Part shown: positions 17,062-25,281 of the stretch, one piece after another | Numbering within the stretch: position 1 is the stretch's first letter | How the letters are laid out: each line of letters begins with the position of its first letter | Assembly: GCA_019420585.1 (NCBI GenBank) | Contig: JAHZGX010000012.1 | Location: 6,334-70,333, forward strand | Length of the DNA stretch: 64,000 nucleotides | Reading direction: 5' to 3' | DNA from: Prevotellaceae bacterium | GTDB taxonomy: Bacteria > Bacteroidota > Bacteroidia > Bacteroidales > Bacteroidaceae | The notes under the pieces: model-generated | Told to the model about the DNA's origin: nothing | The model's database searches: none | The model's input: only the letters and a program-made list of their open reading frames with translations | Made by a program: the position numbers and the translations under genes

Positions 17062-17880
17062 ATGAAAACGAACAATAAACGATTTTGGATACCGATACAA
17101 TATATTTCCACATTATTCACTACAATATGTTTTATAGGGCTATACGTAAATGATTTAATATTCATATGGTTTATTGCCATATTGTTTTGGCTATTCATAC
17201 CTGCACTTATTGTTGCCAGCATATCATTTCTTTATTCATTAAGAAGCAACGCCAAGAACAAAAAAATATTACTGATACTGCACGCAATCAATATTCTTAT
17301 ATTCTCGTTTTGGTTTTTCAATCCGTCCAACAAATGTAATGCAGATATAATGGAAAGAAATTATACAAAATATGGCGGACGCATGGAGCAGATATATCGT
17401 AATCTTTATAATAAAATGACTCCCGGATGTTCCGTGGAGATTGAATTTGAGCATGGCGATGTTTCAATCTTTCCTTTCTCAAACAGCAGTGGTGAGATGG
17501 AATCCAACTGGAAACCGAGCGAGGAAAAGATAGATTCGTTGCTCATCCAAAGTGGACTTGACAGGATTTCTTTAACATGGCTGGAAAAAGAGTTAGATGA
17601 AATAGGATGTGTTTCTATTTCCTTGCAGGCCGTCCCTAATGCTCCTTTTTGTATCGGATTCCGTCGCATAAGTATGGGCATGTATTCCTATCAGATATAT
17701 CATAGACCTCTTTCATCTGACGAACAAAAGAAAATCAATGAATCTGACGACACTTCTATTGTTTACACACCCTTTGTGGTGTTTCAATATACCGGAGGAG
17801 CCATCGGTTCTCAAAATTTCATAGGCAAAGATGAATATCTGAGAAAGAAAATACAGGTACATCATGCAACTGGCCGATGA
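17062..17880 (+). CDS. Unrecognised membrane protein
   Basis: A 272-residue protein that I cannot assign to a family. The first 95 residues hold three or four hydrophobic segments (around residues 10-28, 31-58 and 70-88, with a short loop containing LRSNAKNKK). The rest, about 175 residues, is a soluble domain rich in charged and aromatic residues with a GCSVEIEFEHGDVSIFPF strand pattern. Codon use is AT-richer than in its neighbours, which fits recent acquisition. It is a single-gene unit behind its own promoter and converges on the acetyltransferase gene. Confidence 0.65.
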   Translation: MKTNNKRFWIPIQYISTLFTTICFIGLYVNDLIFIWFIAILFWLFIPALIVASISFLYSLRSNAKNKKILLILHAINILIFSFWFFNPSNKCNADIMERNYTKYGGRMEQIYRNLYNKMTPGCSVEIEFEHGDVSIFPFSNSSGEMESNWKPSEEKIDSLLIQSGLDRISLTWLEKELDEIGCVSISLQAVPNAPFCIGFRRISMGMYSYQIYHRPLSSDEQKKINESDDTSIVYTPFVVFQYTGGAIGSQNFIGKDEYLRKKIQVHHATGR

Positions 17881-17903
17881 AACTCTTGCTATCAGGATTT
17901 CAG

Positions 17904-18542
17904 TCACGCATCTTCTGCTTGTAAGCAATTACAATCTCCATTCATCAGGGACGGCAGTTCCTTCCGGATTTTCGCCATTGGCCAGTCCCACCATTTAAGT
18001 TCCAACAACCTGGCAATGACATCTGGTGCAAAACGCTTGCGAATCTCACGTGCCGGGACTCCACCCACAATGGTATACGGAGGCACATCTTTCGTCACTA
18101 CGGCACGCGCACCAATGACTGCACCGTCACCAATATGCACACCAGCCATAATAAGCGCTTCATAACCTATCCAGACATCATTGCCAATCACAATATCTCC
18201 CTTGTTATCCCAGGACGTTGCCATATCCGCCCTGTCAAGATTCCATTCTTCATAGAACAAAGGGAAAGTGTATGTGGATAAGGATTTCAGATTATGATTG
18301 GCACAATTGAACAGAAACTTCACTCCACAGGCAATAGAACAAAACCTGCCGATTATCAACCGCTCATGATTTATGGGATAATGATACAACACATTGTTTT
18401 GCTCAAACAGGCGAGGATCTGCAACAAAATCATTGTAAACAGTATAGTCACCAACCTCAATAGAAGGATTCTTTATGACTGATTTTAGATAAACGGTTTG
18501 TGTGTCACCTGTACGGGGATATATCTTGTCCATCACGTCCAT
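17904..18542 (-). CDS. Vat/CatB-family xenobiotic acetyltransferase
   Basis: A 212-residue left-handed beta-helix acetyltransferase that uses acetyl-CoA. Hexapeptide repeats are visible from LIIGRFCSIACGVKFLFN to KGDIVIGNDVWIGYEALIMA and VHIGDGAVIGARAVVTKDVP. The sequence YTIVGGVPAREIRKRF and the closing LLELKWWDWPMAKIRKELP are typical of the Vat (streptogramin A) and CatB (chloramphenicol) group; the NCANHN segment carries the conserved catalytic histidine region. The group includes real resistance enzymes and many housekeeping relatives, so a resistance phenotype is only a possibility. It begins 41 nt after the broken AlkZ-like gene and may share its transcript. Confidence 0.82.
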   Translation of the reverse strand: MDVMDKIYPRTGDTQTVYLKSVIKNPSIEVGDYTVYNDFVADPRLFEQNNVLYHYPINHERLIIGRFCSIACGVKFLFNCANHNLKSLSTYTFPLFYEEWNLDRADMATSWDNKGDIVIGNDVWIGYEALIMAGVHIGDGAVIGARAVVTKDVPPYTIVGGVPAREIRKRFAPDVIARLLELKWWDWPMAKIRKELPSLMNGDCNCLQAEDA

Positions 18543-18583
18543 AAATTTTTAGCGGTATCAATGTCTCAGAAAAAAGAAGTTTC

Positions 18584-19256
18584 CTATCCCAACAAGCGTC
18601 TGATGACAGCATCAGAGACATCAGGAAGTATCTTGTGGAAATGCTCTATCAGACGAGAATATGATTCCTCAGGAGTACGCCCCGGATTGCAAGCCTCTTT
18701 TCCCCAAAGAGTTTCTGGCGTGGTAAGCAGACCACCCCCATCCATATGGTCTACCGTGCTTGTCCTGCGGATACACGAAGTCTTCGGTGACAATGTAGCA
18801 TCCCATTTCAAGGCGGGTAAGGTAACTGTCGAACTTGCTTCTCATCTTGGTTCCCACGAAACCGCAAGCCGCTCTCAAATCTCGTGTGATAAGGCTTCCC
18901 CGCTCATGCAGCGTTGCCAAAATCATGGCCTCAATGCTGTCATCTGCCATTTGAGAGAAACGGTTTCGCCTCCAATTGCAAAAGTCCGGCCACCATGCCT
19001 TGCTGACAAAGCCTGCCTTGCTCAAGAAAAACTTTCCATAAGCACATTCGCTTTTCTGTATCACAGAACCCTTCCATTCCCACAAAGGCCATTCCCAACC
19101 GCCTTCGGGGAGTTTCGTATAATTGCATTCCTCATCCACCTGTTCTTCTGCCGACCATCCTTCGATGCCCATGTCAAGCAGCGGCAGGAATCCAATCTCA
19201 TCCACATACTCAATCAGCCCTGCACTATTAAGTATGTTCCGACGTTTCATGCCCAT
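18584..19256 (-). pseudogene. AlkZ/YcaQ-like winged-helix glycosylase-related gene, frameshifted
   Basis: The first 170 residues read in one frame (MGMKRRNILNSAGLIEYVDE, EGGWEWPLWEWKGSV, WWPDFCNWRRNRF, RDLRAACGFVG, YPQDKHGRPYGWGWS). The remainder lies one frame over (LLTTPETLWGKEACN, RTPEESYSRLIEHFHKILPD) and ends at 18584. The break is near 18728-18732, where loss of two bases or gain of one would explain it. Taken together they make a roughly 220-residue relative of the AlkZ-like crosslink-repair/winged-helix proteins, in which the EWKG, RDLR and GWGW-LLTTPE motifs are typical. The family assignment is from memory. Confidence 0.6.
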
Positions 19257-19373
19257 TAAGCGATTTACACAAATTTGCCCTTATCAACTCAATTGAAAAT
19301 CGATGCTGCTGTCTGATATGTTGTCAAGCAAAGCCGAAAACATACCAAGAACAGCAGCATCTTCAATCCTAAA

Positions 19374-19553
19374 TTACTCCGCAGGTGCCCACTTGCAGCG
19401 AACAGGAGAGACAATTGCGCCCTCTTCTTTCAACTGCTTCATAGCCTTATCCACCTCCTTGCGGTCAAGTCCGCTGAGTTCTGCAATCTTACCGGCATTC
19501 AGAGGAGCGCCTGCTTCCTTCATTGTTGCCAAAACTTTCTCTTTTACTTCCAT
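19374..19553 (-). CDS. Small winged-helix protein (59 aa)
   Basis: From ATG at 19553 the frame reads MEVKEKVLATMKEAGAPLNA, then GKIAELSGLDRKEVDKAMKQ, LKEEGAIVSPVRCKWAPAE and TAA. This is a stand-alone winged helix with the usual three helices and a two-strand wing. Proteins of this size and pattern are common in Bacteroidales and are usually labelled transcriptional regulators. It starts 12 nt after the DUF1349 lipoprotein gene on the same strand, so the two are probably co-transcribed. Whether it binds DNA is unknown. Confidence 0.75.
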   Translation of the reverse strand: MEVKEKVLATMKEAGAPLNAGKIAELSGLDRKEVDKAMKQLKEEGAIVSPVRCKWAPAE

Positions 19554-19565
19554 AACAAATTGAAT

Positions 19566-20288
19566 TTAGTTGTTGATAGTATCTGGTTGCTGGCCATCAT
19601 GTGCTTTCCAAGCACACGGTGTCAGTTTCATATCAGTAAAGATGGCCTTGAACGAGGATTCCTCCGGCGAACAAGCATAGATGCCAAACTGTATCTTGCC
19701 GCCACCATGATGCATATGGCAAACTCGCATTTGGGTGAAATTCTCTCCATCTTGTGAACATTCAATGCAATAATCATCATCTCGTCGAGACAAGCGATAC
19801 CACATGGTCTTCACCTTAGCATCAATTGCAGTCGTTGCCCAATCAGAATAACCATTATTGGTTACTACGCTCCCTAAATGCTGAAACTCTTCATTTTCGT
19901 ATTCCACACTGCCCTTCAGCCAATTCTCACTGTCAAGGTACATCACGATACCACACTGGTCAAAGCGATGATGGCTTTCCGTAAAATCTGTCTTGACAAT
20001 GAAACTGAAGAACTTTTCCTCTGTTTCCATTTGGAATACCGGGGCATTGTCATTCTGGAAATGATAGTAAGTTCGCTGCCAAAGGTCAGTTCCAGGTTTA
20101 GTCACTACTTCCACTGTATCATCTTTGATAAGGCAACTTTCTGGCTGACGTGTCCATTTGAAATCGTTGATGTTAAAGGTCAGAGACTTATCTTCTGATG
20201 CAGGATTCTCCTGAAGCCTGCTATTTTCCTTGTTGCCGCATGCAGCAAAAAGCATGAGCAGAACAATCGAAAAAACAAGTTTGTCCAT
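19566..20288 (-). CDS. DUF1349 (concanavalin-like) lipoprotein
   Basis: A 240-residue predicted lipoprotein: signal peptide MDKLVFSIVLLMLFAAC with the lipobox cysteine at residue 17. The mature part is a DUF1349 beta-sandwich, recognised by WTRQPESCLIKDD, the TDLWQRTYYHF segment, YLDSENWLKGSVEYENEEF, and the closing CSPEESSFKAIFTDMKLTPC. Such proteins are distant relatives of concanavalin-like sugar-binding or hydrolase folds, but the function of this branch is unknown. It follows the DUF4405-like gene by 15 nt and precedes the small winged-helix gene by 12 nt. Confidence 0.82.
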   Translation of the reverse strand: MDKLVFSIVLLMLFAACGNKENSRLQENPASEDKSLTFNINDFKWTRQPESCLIKDDTVEVVTKPGTDLWQRTYYHFQNDNAPVFQMETEEKFFSFIVKTDFTESHHRFDQCGIVMYLDSENWLKGSVEYENEEFQHLGSVVTNNGYSDWATTAIDAKVKTMWYRLSRRDDDYCIECSQDGENFTQMRVCHMHHGGGKIQFGIYACSPEESSFKAIFTDMKLTPCAWKAHDGQQPDTINN

Positions 20289-20303
20289 TATGTCTATATT
20301 ACA

Positions 20304-20726
20304 TTATTTATTAAAAACCCTTCGCAACACATGCAGCCGTCTGACAGAATGACCGATAAGCAACAAAGTGAAAACAATCCCTAACTTATAATGCAAAAGT
20401 CCCACATGCGTATTGGCCCCCATAATACCCAAAAGCATAATGCCTGTTGCCGTAACGGCAAAGGCAAGCACAGCCAGCAGAATGGTTATCTGGCGCTTCT
20501 TGCGTAACGTTTCATCCCGCAATCCCTTCATCCATGCCTTGTGAGTATATAGATGCTGAATAACCAAATAAACGAATATGGCGGAGATAAGTATATGCAC
20601 AAAAGCACACAGTTCCCATATTTGATGATTATTGTCATGACCGGCAATATGAAACCCAAACCCGGTAACTGCAGTCATCAACCCAAGTGGGTATAAGGCC
20701 AAATCTATTACGAATACCTTTTTCAT
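20304..20726 (-). CDS. DUF4405-like four-helix membrane protein
   Basis: A 140-residue inner membrane protein with four hydrophobic helices (about residues 4-24, 38-60, 80-102 and 110-130). Histidines lie within or next to helices (GFHIAGHD, FVHILISAIF, NTHVGLLHYKLG, LLIGHSVRRLH), as in cytochrome b561-like DUF4405 proteins that bind haem, so an electron-transfer role is possible. It is first in a likely three-gene unit with the DUF1349 lipoprotein and the small winged-helix protein. Confidence 0.68.
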   Translation of the reverse strand: MKKVFVIDLALYPLGLMTAVTGFGFHIAGHDNNHQIWELCAFVHILISAIFVYLVIQHLYTHKAWMKGLRDETLRKKRQITILLAVLAFAVTATGIMLLGIMGANTHVGLLHYKLGIVFTLLLIGHSVRRLHVLRRVFNK

Positions 20727-20906
20727 TTATCTATACTGAATTTCACAAACTCTCCTATTCTGCCTGCTGTTTAACTTGTCTGATTTCCGAGCATCCATTG
20801 TACGTACATTTCACTTTCGTGGGGCACCCAAACATAGCATGTCCTCTACTCATAACACATACTCCAACTCACGCGACTGCGTCCCAAGCATATTTGAGGA
20901 CAGCCA

Positions 20907-21866
20907 TTATGATAGAATCAGAAGAATATCCTCCTCACTTTTACCCAATATCCCCGCAATTTCCTGAATTGACTTTCCAGACTCTTTCAGGCTCCCAATC
21001 ATTACACGAAGCATCTCAGACTGTTCTTTCAATTGTACATCCTGCTCCTCCAGCCTGGCATCCTGTTCCTCCAGTTTGGCATCCTGCTCCTTTAATCTTC
21101 GATCACGCTCCATGATGGCAGTATCACGGTCTTCCAACTCCCGGAAATATTCGTCCTCTACATTCATCTGATAACGCATCTCTGGGTCGGCAGCAGCAGA
21201 CTGAAGTCGGCGCACCACATATTCCATATCATTGTCACCTTCAAACTGCCCATCGTCAAGACGCAACACCTTGTTGTCATCGGCTACATTGGCCTGATCA
21301 AAGACAGACAGCACCTGTTCCAAACGATTGTTTACTTGTCCATGAAGCAGAGGAATCTGCACGATTATGCTATCATGTTGCAAACTCTCCACGAAAGGGT
21401 CGGGCATTCCCTCTGTCACTTCGTTGTTGTCATAATCATAAGCCTTATGATTAACATAGATGACAGGAGCAGTGATGTTGCCCACTCTGTGCCCCAGAAT
21501 GTAAATGGCTACCATGGGAATACCATAACGGGCGGGAGGCTCTCCTATCATGTTTTCTTCATTATTATATTGGAGCGCAAGGTAACGGCGAAAACGCAGG
21601 GTTTCCGTTGGCAACCAAGTTTTCTGTAACTCAATAAGCATGAGACGGGGTGCGCCTTCCTCATCCATCACAGTAGCGGCAAAGTCGATACGGAACATAG
21701 ATATAGCCTCATGACGAGTGACATTGGCATACTCGTTCCGTCGGGTCTTCACGCTCACCACCTTCTTCTTCAAAAGTGCCGAGAGAATAGTGCGCGCAAT
21801 ACGCTCATCCTCCATAAGATACTTGAACACCGCATCGTAAAGTGGGTTGGCCACGTATACCACCAT
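20907..21866 (-). CDS. Rpn-family PD-(D/E)XK nuclease (recombination-promoting)
   Basis: A 319-residue protein of the Rpn / PD-(D/E)XK transposase-like family, very common in Bacteroidales. The N terminus ANPLYDAVFKYLMEDERIAR and the nuclease core FRIDFAATVMDEEGAP then LMLIELQKTWLP (D-x(n)-ExQ) carry the catalytic residues; FRRYLALQYNNEE follows. Residues 240-285 are a short-period repeat of LEEQDA-type heptads coded by a 21-bp DNA repeat. The C terminus GKSIQEIAGILGKSEEDILL is a helix-turn-helix-like tail often seen in this family. E. coli relatives raise RecA-independent recombination; here the role is unknown. Confidence 0.88.
   Translation of the reverse strand: MVVYVANPLYDAVFKYLMEDERIARTILSALLKKKVVSVKTRRNEYANVTRHEAISMFRIDFAATVMDEEGAPRLMLIELQKTWLPTETLRFRRYLALQYNNEENMIGEPPARYGIPMVAIYILGHRVGNITAPVIYVNHKAYDYDNNEVTEGMPDPFVESLQHDSIIVQIPLLHGQVNNRLEQVLSVFDQANVADDNKVLRLDDGQFEGDNDMEYVVRRLQSAAADPEMRYQMNVEDEYFRELEDRDTAIMERDRRLKEQDAKLEEQDARLEEQDVQLKEQSEMLRVMIGSLKESGKSIQEIAGILGKSEEDILLILS
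21027..21111 (-). repeat. 21-bp tandem repeat within the Rpn gene
   Basis: About four units with the plus-strand core GCATCCTG(C/T)TCCTCCAG, coding for (D/A)-x-LEEQ heptads. Length change by whole units would keep the frame. Confidence 0.75.
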
Positions 21867-21921
21867 AATTCTATCTTCGTTTTCTGTTGATACCTACTTA
21901 ATGAATATACCTAACGTATTG

Positions 21922-21929
21922 CAAACCTA
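21922..21929 (-). promoter_or_regulatory. -7 promoter element for the Rpn gene
   Basis: TAGGTTTG on the minus strand, 55 nt upstream of the start. Confidence 0.55.
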
Positions 21930-22048
21930 CGAATTTTCCGCGAGACAGCCAAGGGAACAGGGTTGTATTTCTCATGCCGCCTGCCTTCATGCCGCCATAA
22001 GCAGTCCCTATATCGCATCAAGAACATCTCTCTCACGAAATAGTTTCG

Positions 22049-22056
22049 TATATTTG
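22049..22056 (+). promoter_or_regulatory. -7 promoter element for pabB-pabC
   Basis: TATATTTG, 44 nt upstream of the pabB start. Confidence 0.65.
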
Positions 22057-22100
22057 CCGAACATTTCACGAACATATTACAGAGTAATCCACTCTTCACA

Positions 22101-23102
22101 ATGATAAGACAGGAATTTGTAAAACAGATTAATAAACTGGCCATCGATGGCGAATCGTTCTTATTCATCATCAATTATCAAGGCAGCAGGGCATACATCA
22201 GGAAACTCTCTGAAATAAACCCCTCGGAATGTCTGTATGACTTCAACGGAAAGACAAATGCCCGCCTCCTGCCCCATCCACCCATATCAACAGGAATAGA
22301 ATGGAAAATGAAGAGTCCCCAGTATGCCTCTTACCGGCAATCCTTTGACATTGTAAGACAGAACATTCTGGCCGGAAACAGCTATCTCACCAATCTCACT
22401 TGCCAAATTCCCGTACATTGCAACCTCTCGCTTCGCGATATATTCCTGCTTGTCCAAGGAAAATACAAATTGTTCCTGCACAAGGATGTCTGCAGCACAA
22501 GCTCTTTTGTATGCTTCTCCCCAGAAACTTTCATACAATTAAGGGACGGACGAATCTACTCTTATCCCATGAAAGGAACCATGGATGCATCTGTAAAGGA
22601 AGCAAGGAAAAGACTGATGGAAAACAAGAAAGAGGCAGCTGAACACGCCACCATCGTTGACCTGATACGCAATGACCTGAGCCGTGTGGCCACGGAAGTA
22701 AGAGTGGACCGGTATCGCTATACGGACGTGCTGCACACCAACAGGGGAGACATCCTGCAAAGCAGTTCCCAGATAAGCGGAAAGTTACCAGATGACTACA
22801 GGCAACACATAGGCGACATACTAGCCACCCAACTGCCGGCCGGGAGCATCACAGGCGCGCCAAAGGATAAAACCATGCACATCATCCATGAAGCAGAGAA
22901 ATATGACAGGGGGTTCTACACGGGTGTCATGGGCATCTGCAAAAATGGAATCCTAGACTCCGCCGTGATGATTCGCTTCATCGAACAGAATGGGCAGGAC
23001 TTGGTCTTCAAGGCAGGAGGGGGCATCACCTACAAAAGTGTGTGCGCAAAGGAATACAAAGAAATACTGCAAAAGGTATACTTACCCATCAAAAGGCAAT
23101 GA
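22101..23102 (+). CDS. pabB: Aminodeoxychorismate synthase component I
   Basis: Converts chorismate plus ammonia to 4-amino-4-deoxychorismate in p-aminobenzoate and folate synthesis. At 333 residues it is a short PabB lacking much of the N-terminal sandwich domain of E. coli PabB, common in this phylum. The chorismate-binding core is clear: YPMKGTMDAS, EHATIVDLIRNDLSRVA, GSITGAPKDKTMHIIHEAE, YTGVMGI and KAGGGITYKS. The PIKGT-like segment reads YPMKGT, the form with the lysine that marks aminodeoxychorismate rather than isochorismate chemistry. The stop overlaps the pabC start. No pabA glutaminase gene is present here. Confidence 0.92.
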   Translation: MIRQEFVKQINKLAIDGESFLFIINYQGSRAYIRKLSEINPSECLYDFNGKTNARLLPHPPISTGIEWKMKSPQYASYRQSFDIVRQNILAGNSYLTNLTCQIPVHCNLSLRDIFLLVQGKYKLFLHKDVCSTSSFVCFSPETFIQLRDGRIYSYPMKGTMDASVKEARKRLMENKKEAAEHATIVDLIRNDLSRVATEVRVDRYRYTDVLHTNRGDILQSSSQISGKLPDDYRQHIGDILATQLPAGSITGAPKDKTMHIIHEAEKYDRGFYTGVMGICKNGILDSAVMIRFIEQNGQDLVFKAGGGITYKSVCAKEYKEILQKVYLPIKRQ

Positions 23103-23701
23103 GCATGGAACCGGAATTTGTGGAGTCCATCAAGATAAAGGACGGCAAGGCCGTTGGGGTATCCTACCATCAGGCACGAATGTCAAGAACCATTCGGCAC
23201 TTATTTCCAGAAAAACCAATACCCAACCTGGAAGAAGCACTGTCTCCCACGCCGGATATGCACTTCCACAAAGCAAGAGTCATATACAATGCACAAGGAA
23301 TCAAGGATATACAATACACGCCCTATGCCATGCGTAAGATACATTCCTTGAAGATGGTCAAGGACGACAACATCTGTTACCCATTCAAGAGCACAGACCG
23401 CTCCCGGCTAAACATGTTGTCCGCAAAAAAGGAGGAGTGCGATGAAATCATCATCATGAAGCAAGGGCTTGTCACCGACACGTCCTTCACCAACATTGCC
23501 ATACTCGAAGGCAGGAAATGGATTACCCCTAGACACCCCCTGCTCCCTGGCACAAAACGGGCATATCTGTTGGAAGCGGGCCTCATGGAAGAGGCCGACA
23601 TAACATTTTGCCGCCTGATGAAAGCAGAGAAAGTGTGCTTATTCAACGCCATGATTGAACTGAGCGAGATAACGTTGACTCCCCTGGACATCAGTACATG
23701 A
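23099..23701 (+). CDS. pabC: Aminotransferase class IV, aminodeoxychorismate lyase-like
   Basis: A 200-residue PLP enzyme of fold type IV that would release p-aminobenzoate from aminodeoxychorismate. The start at 23099 overlaps the pabB stop (ATGA), so translation is coupled. Seen motifs: YHQARMSRTIRHLF at the N terminus, LKMVKDDN at the place of the PLP lysine, DEIIIMKQGLVTDTSFTNIA in which the ExSxxNI-like signature reads TDTSFTN, and TPRHPLLPGTKRAYLLEAG as the C-terminal phosphate-binding segment. It is shorter than E. coli PabC but complete at the conserved points. Pairing with pabB makes this function more likely than branched-chain or D-amino-acid transamination. Confidence 0.85.
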   Translation: MSMEPEFVESIKIKDGKAVGVSYHQARMSRTIRHLFPEKPIPNLEEALSPTPDMHFHKARVIYNAQGIKDIQYTPYAMRKIHSLKMVKDDNICYPFKSTDRSRLNMLSAKKEECDEIIIMKQGLVTDTSFTNIAILEGRKWITPRHPLLPGTKRAYLLEAGLMEEADITFCRLMKAEKVCLFNAMIELSEITLTPLDIST

Positions 23702-24011
23702 CAGCAAACAACCACACCACACATTGCAAACCTTGAATCCTCTTACATATTCCAAGAAAAAGACACTTCTTCCCGAAAAGCCTGCTCTGATGGCCAAAAG
23801 CCTCCTAAATAACCAGATGGTCGGCAGGCTATGGTTTGTACACTTTCCTTACGGTTGCCATATACATTTCACAATAAAACTTCATAAGACCAGGATTATT
23901 TATTACTTTTGTGGTGCAGAACAGCAGATAAAAATATAAAGAACCCAAGCCATCAAAACAAAACAGCATATTTCGCAGGAAGCAGAGCAGCACCCGCCCC
24001 ACCCCACGTCC
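23702..24011. other. Intergenic region with one promoter
   Basis: 310 bp without a gene. The only structure seen is the promoter element at 23905-23912 and a C/A-rich leader before the flavoprotein gene. Confidence 0.6.
23905..23912 (+). promoter_or_regulatory. -7 promoter element for the flavoprotein gene
   Basis: TACTTTTG, 99 nt ahead of the ATG. Confidence 0.55.
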
Positions 24012-25232
24012 ATGCACATTGCCATCGTGGGTGGAGGTGCGGCAGGATTTTTCGCTGCCATCAGAGTGAAGCAACGCTTTCCGGACTCCCAAGTAGACAT
24101 CTATGAAAGAGGGCAACGGGTGCTGGCCAAGGTGAGTATCACAGGTGGCGGACGCTGCAACCTGACAAACTCCTTCAAGGGAGTCACCGACCTCCGACAA
24201 GTGTACCCACGGGGGCATCAGTTGGTAAAAAGACTATTCTGCAGGTTTGACCACCTGGATACCTATGAATGGTTTGAGAGAGAAGGAGTCAAACTGGTGA
24301 CTCAGGATGACGAATGTGTGTTTCCCTGTTCACAAGATGCCATGAGCATTGTCAGATGCCTGACTTACAAGGCTCATGGACTGGGAATCAGCATCCACAC
24401 GGGATATACCCTAATCGGATTGATACGAAATGATGAGGGCATGCCATTCACGCTCACCTTCCGAAATGGGAAAGAGATACCAGCCGACAGGGTGATTATC
24501 ACCACAGGAGGAACACCACGTGCAGAAGGGCTTGCCTATCTGGAAAAACTGGGACACAATGTAGAGATACCCGTGCCATCGCTATTCACACTGCAAGTGG
24601 ATGACAATGCCTTCAGGGAACTGATGGGCTGTGTAGTGGATGGTGTCACGCTGTCTATTCCCTCCACAAAGTTCAAAGCCGAGGGTGCTTTGCTCGTTAC
24701 ACACTGGGGAATAAGTGGTCCGGCCACGCTGAAATTGTCCTCACACGCAGCGCGGCATCTGCATGAGCATGCTTATCAAGAAACCATCAGCGTGAATTGG
24801 GTGAACGAGCGTAACTGTTCCATTCTGGAAGAAAAACTTAAGGATATCATTGCCAAATTCCCCCAAAAACAATTGACCAACGTGCATCCCTTTGGCCTAC
24901 CGGCCAGATTGTGGCAATACTTGACTAGGAAAAGTGGTTTTGCCCCGGAAAGGAAATGGGCAGAAATTGGGAAAAAGGGAATAAACAAGTTAGTGGAGAC
25001 ACTGACCAACGATTGTTACTGCACAAACGGCAAAGGCACATACAAGGAAGAGTTTGTCACTTGTGGCGGCATATCCCTCAAGAGCATTGACCCGAATACC
25101 CTGGAGAGCCGCTCTTGCCCCGGTCTGTACTTTGCAGGAGAAGTGCTTGACATTGATGCCGTGACAGGAGGGTTCAACCTGCAGGCTGCATGGACCACCG
25201 GTTTTATCGTAGGTGAGAGCATACGTCCCTGA
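24012..25232 (+). CDS. HI0933/YhiN-family FAD-dependent oxidoreductase
   Basis: A 406-residue flavoprotein. The N-terminal dinucleotide-binding fold reads MHIAIVGGGAAGFFAAIRVK, with the acidic end of the second strand in VDIYERGQ. The family signature KVSITGGGRCNLTNSF follows directly, then the inserted domain (TLQVDDNAFRELMGCVV, GALLVTHWGISGPATLKLSS) and the C-terminal FAD-binding segment CPGLYFAGEVLDIDAVTGGF with NLQAAWTTGFIVG. These are all the landmarks of the HI0933 (aminoacetone oxidase-like) group, whose physiological reaction is still unsettled. A stand-alone gene behind its own promoter; the MITE copy C begins 50 bp downstream. Confidence 0.9.
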   Translation: MHIAIVGGGAAGFFAAIRVKQRFPDSQVDIYERGQRVLAKVSITGGGRCNLTNSFKGVTDLRQVYPRGHQLVKRLFCRFDHLDTYEWFEREGVKLVTQDDECVFPCSQDAMSIVRCLTYKAHGLGISIHTGYTLIGLIRNDEGMPFTLTFRNGKEIPADRVIITTGGTPRAEGLAYLEKLGHNVEIPVPSLFTLQVDDNAFRELMGCVVDGVTLSIPSTKFKAEGALLVTHWGISGPATLKLSSHAARHLHEHAYQETISVNWVNERNCSILEEKLKDIIAKFPQKQLTNVHPFGLPARLWQYLTRKSGFAPERKWAEIGKKGINKLVETLTNDCYCTNGKGTYKEEFVTCGGISLKSIDPNTLESRSCPGLYFAGEVLDIDAVTGGFNLQAAWTTGFIVGESIRP

Positions 25233-25281
25233 TTCGTCATCTGCACGCGCACAAGGAAGTGCAATCCCATTCCCATTCTGG

